From Caldilineales bacterium (GTDB lineage: Bacteria > Chloroflexota > Anaerolineae > JAAEKA01), in NCBI GenBank assembly GCA_021463315.1, contig JAJTXO010000250.1, forward strand, positions 1-6,181: 6,181 nucleotides of DNA, in the 5' to 3' direction. The notes beneath the pieces were generated by a model. It made no database searches. It saw only the letters and a list, made by a program, of their open reading frames with translations, and was not told the DNA's origin. Both the position numbers and the translations under genes were made by a program. The stretch's first letter is position 1. Each line of letters starts with the position of its first letter. Shown in pieces: positions 5,881 to 6,181 of the stretch.

Positions 5881-5977
5881 GTTTCAGTACTTCACGATTG
5901 TTGTCTCACGCAAAGGCGCAAAGACCGCAAAGGGCAAAGATTCCTGGCATTTTTGACGGCTTTGCGTGAGAATCGTG
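5881..5977. repeat. 97-bp palindromic repeat, copy A
   Basis: First of two direct repeats. It contains inverted arms: CACGATT (5893-5899), a 5-nt bulge GTTGT, and CTCACGCAAAG (5905-5915), pairing with CTTTGCGTGAG (5960-5970) and AATCGTG (5971-5977) across a 44-nt loop. In this copy the outer arm extends to 16 bp with one mismatch (5884-5899 against 5971-5986). The arm and loop carry GCAAAG at 5910, 5918, 5927 and 5934. Similar CTCACGCAAAG-type intergenic palindromes are, from general knowledge, scattered through many bacterial genomes and give rise to spurious small ORFs. It may also terminate the toxin-antitoxin transcript. Confidence 0.9.
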
Positions 5978-5986
5978 AACTACTGA

Positions 5987-6083
5987 GTTTCAGTACTTCA
6001 CGATTGTTGTCTCACGCAAAGGCGCAAAGACCGCAAAGGGCAGAGTTTCCTGGCATTTTTAACGGCTTTGCGTGAGAATCGTG
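5987..6083. repeat. 97-bp palindromic repeat, copy B
   Basis: Second direct copy, 106 bp downstream of copy A, with 94 of 97 bases identical. The three differences all lie in the central loop region; the arms are unchanged. Arms are CACGATT (5999-6005) plus CTCACGCAAAG (6011-6021) against CTTTGCGTGAG (6066-6076) plus AATCGTG (6077-6083). Unlike copy A, the outer arm does not extend past 6083, so this copy appears to end abruptly on the right. Confidence 0.9.
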
Positions 6084-6181
6084 GGCATGGTTCAATAGCC
6101 GTGATAAGGGCTAGATGTACCTTTACAATTCGAATGAGTGTTGGCCTGCCCGTAGGCAAGCAAAGTGCGCCTAGCTCGCGA
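6084..6181. other. Right-edge stretch with no recognisable feature
   Basis: No gene with convincing coding character is visible on either strand in these 98 bases. A minor 4-bp hairpin (TGCC, CGTA, GGCA at 6147-6158) is too short to call a terminator and has no T-run. Confidence 0.4.

Noticed and set aside
5782..6075. Plus-strand small ORFs spanning the repeats, containing SHAKAQRPQRA
   Set aside because: The sequence comes from translating the CTCACGCAAAG palindrome. The same peptide appears twice because the DNA is repeated. Such frames are a known source of spurious annotations.
5881..6083. CRISPR array
   Set aside because: There are only two copies, each 97 bp and palindromic with a 9-bp gap. 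The repeat is far too long and the spacer too short, and no cas genes are visible.
6141..6165. Terminator hairpin near the right edge
   Set aside because: The stem is only about four base pairs and has no following T-run.

Overview
The window is GC-rich bacterial DNA with two tightly packed, divergently oriented gene groups and a repeat-bearing right flank. CHAT, FGE-sulfatase-like, SIR2-like and nSTAND domains beside a PIN/ribbon-helix-helix pair are typical of large, complex genomes such as filamentous Chloroflexota (Anaerolineae/Caldilineae type) or Cyanobacteria. The high GC favours the former. This assignment is an inference from family knowledge; no rRNA or other taxonomic marker is present.

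Left and centre (1-5011, minus strand): a three-gene operon read right to left. First comes a CHAT caspase-like protease fused to a formylglycine-generating-enzyme (FGE/SUMF1)-like domain (5011-3110). A divergent SIR2-like protein follows (3104-1965). The third gene is an nSTAND-type NTPase with a predicted transmembrane helix (1957 to beyond base 1). It is open across the left edge, with 652 codons visible and no stop. Junctions are 5 and 7 nt, and the Shine-Dalgarno sequence of genes 2 and 3 lies in or against the end of the preceding gene, so the three are probably co-expressed. A STAND switch, a protease and a SIR2-like protein together suggest an immune or programmed-death ('conflict') system. 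The SIR2-like protein has lost the glycine-rich NAD loop and the usual Asn and His catalytic positions. The FGE-like domain lacks the copper-binding cysteine pair. Both may therefore act as binding, scaffold or substrate modules, leaving the CHAT dyad (His224/Cys270) and the STAND ATPase as the recognisably intact active centres.

Divergent gap and toxin-antitoxin pair (5012-5785): an 82-nt gap before the plus-strand pair carries a strong sigma70-type promoter (TTGACA, 16 nt, TATCAT). It would start transcription almost exactly at the ATG of the PIN-domain toxin, implying a leaderless mRNA. The toxin (5094-5516) overlaps its ribbon-helix-helix antitoxin (5513-5785) by ATGA, in toxin-first order.

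Right flank (5786-6181): no convincing gene. It contains two 97-bp direct repeats (94/97 identical, 106-bp period). Each contains a long imperfect inverted repeat, and the junction between them is itself palindromic. This looks like a pair of small non-autonomous palindromic elements, possibly also acting as a terminator for the toxin-antitoxin operon. The last ~100 bases hold nothing I can identify.
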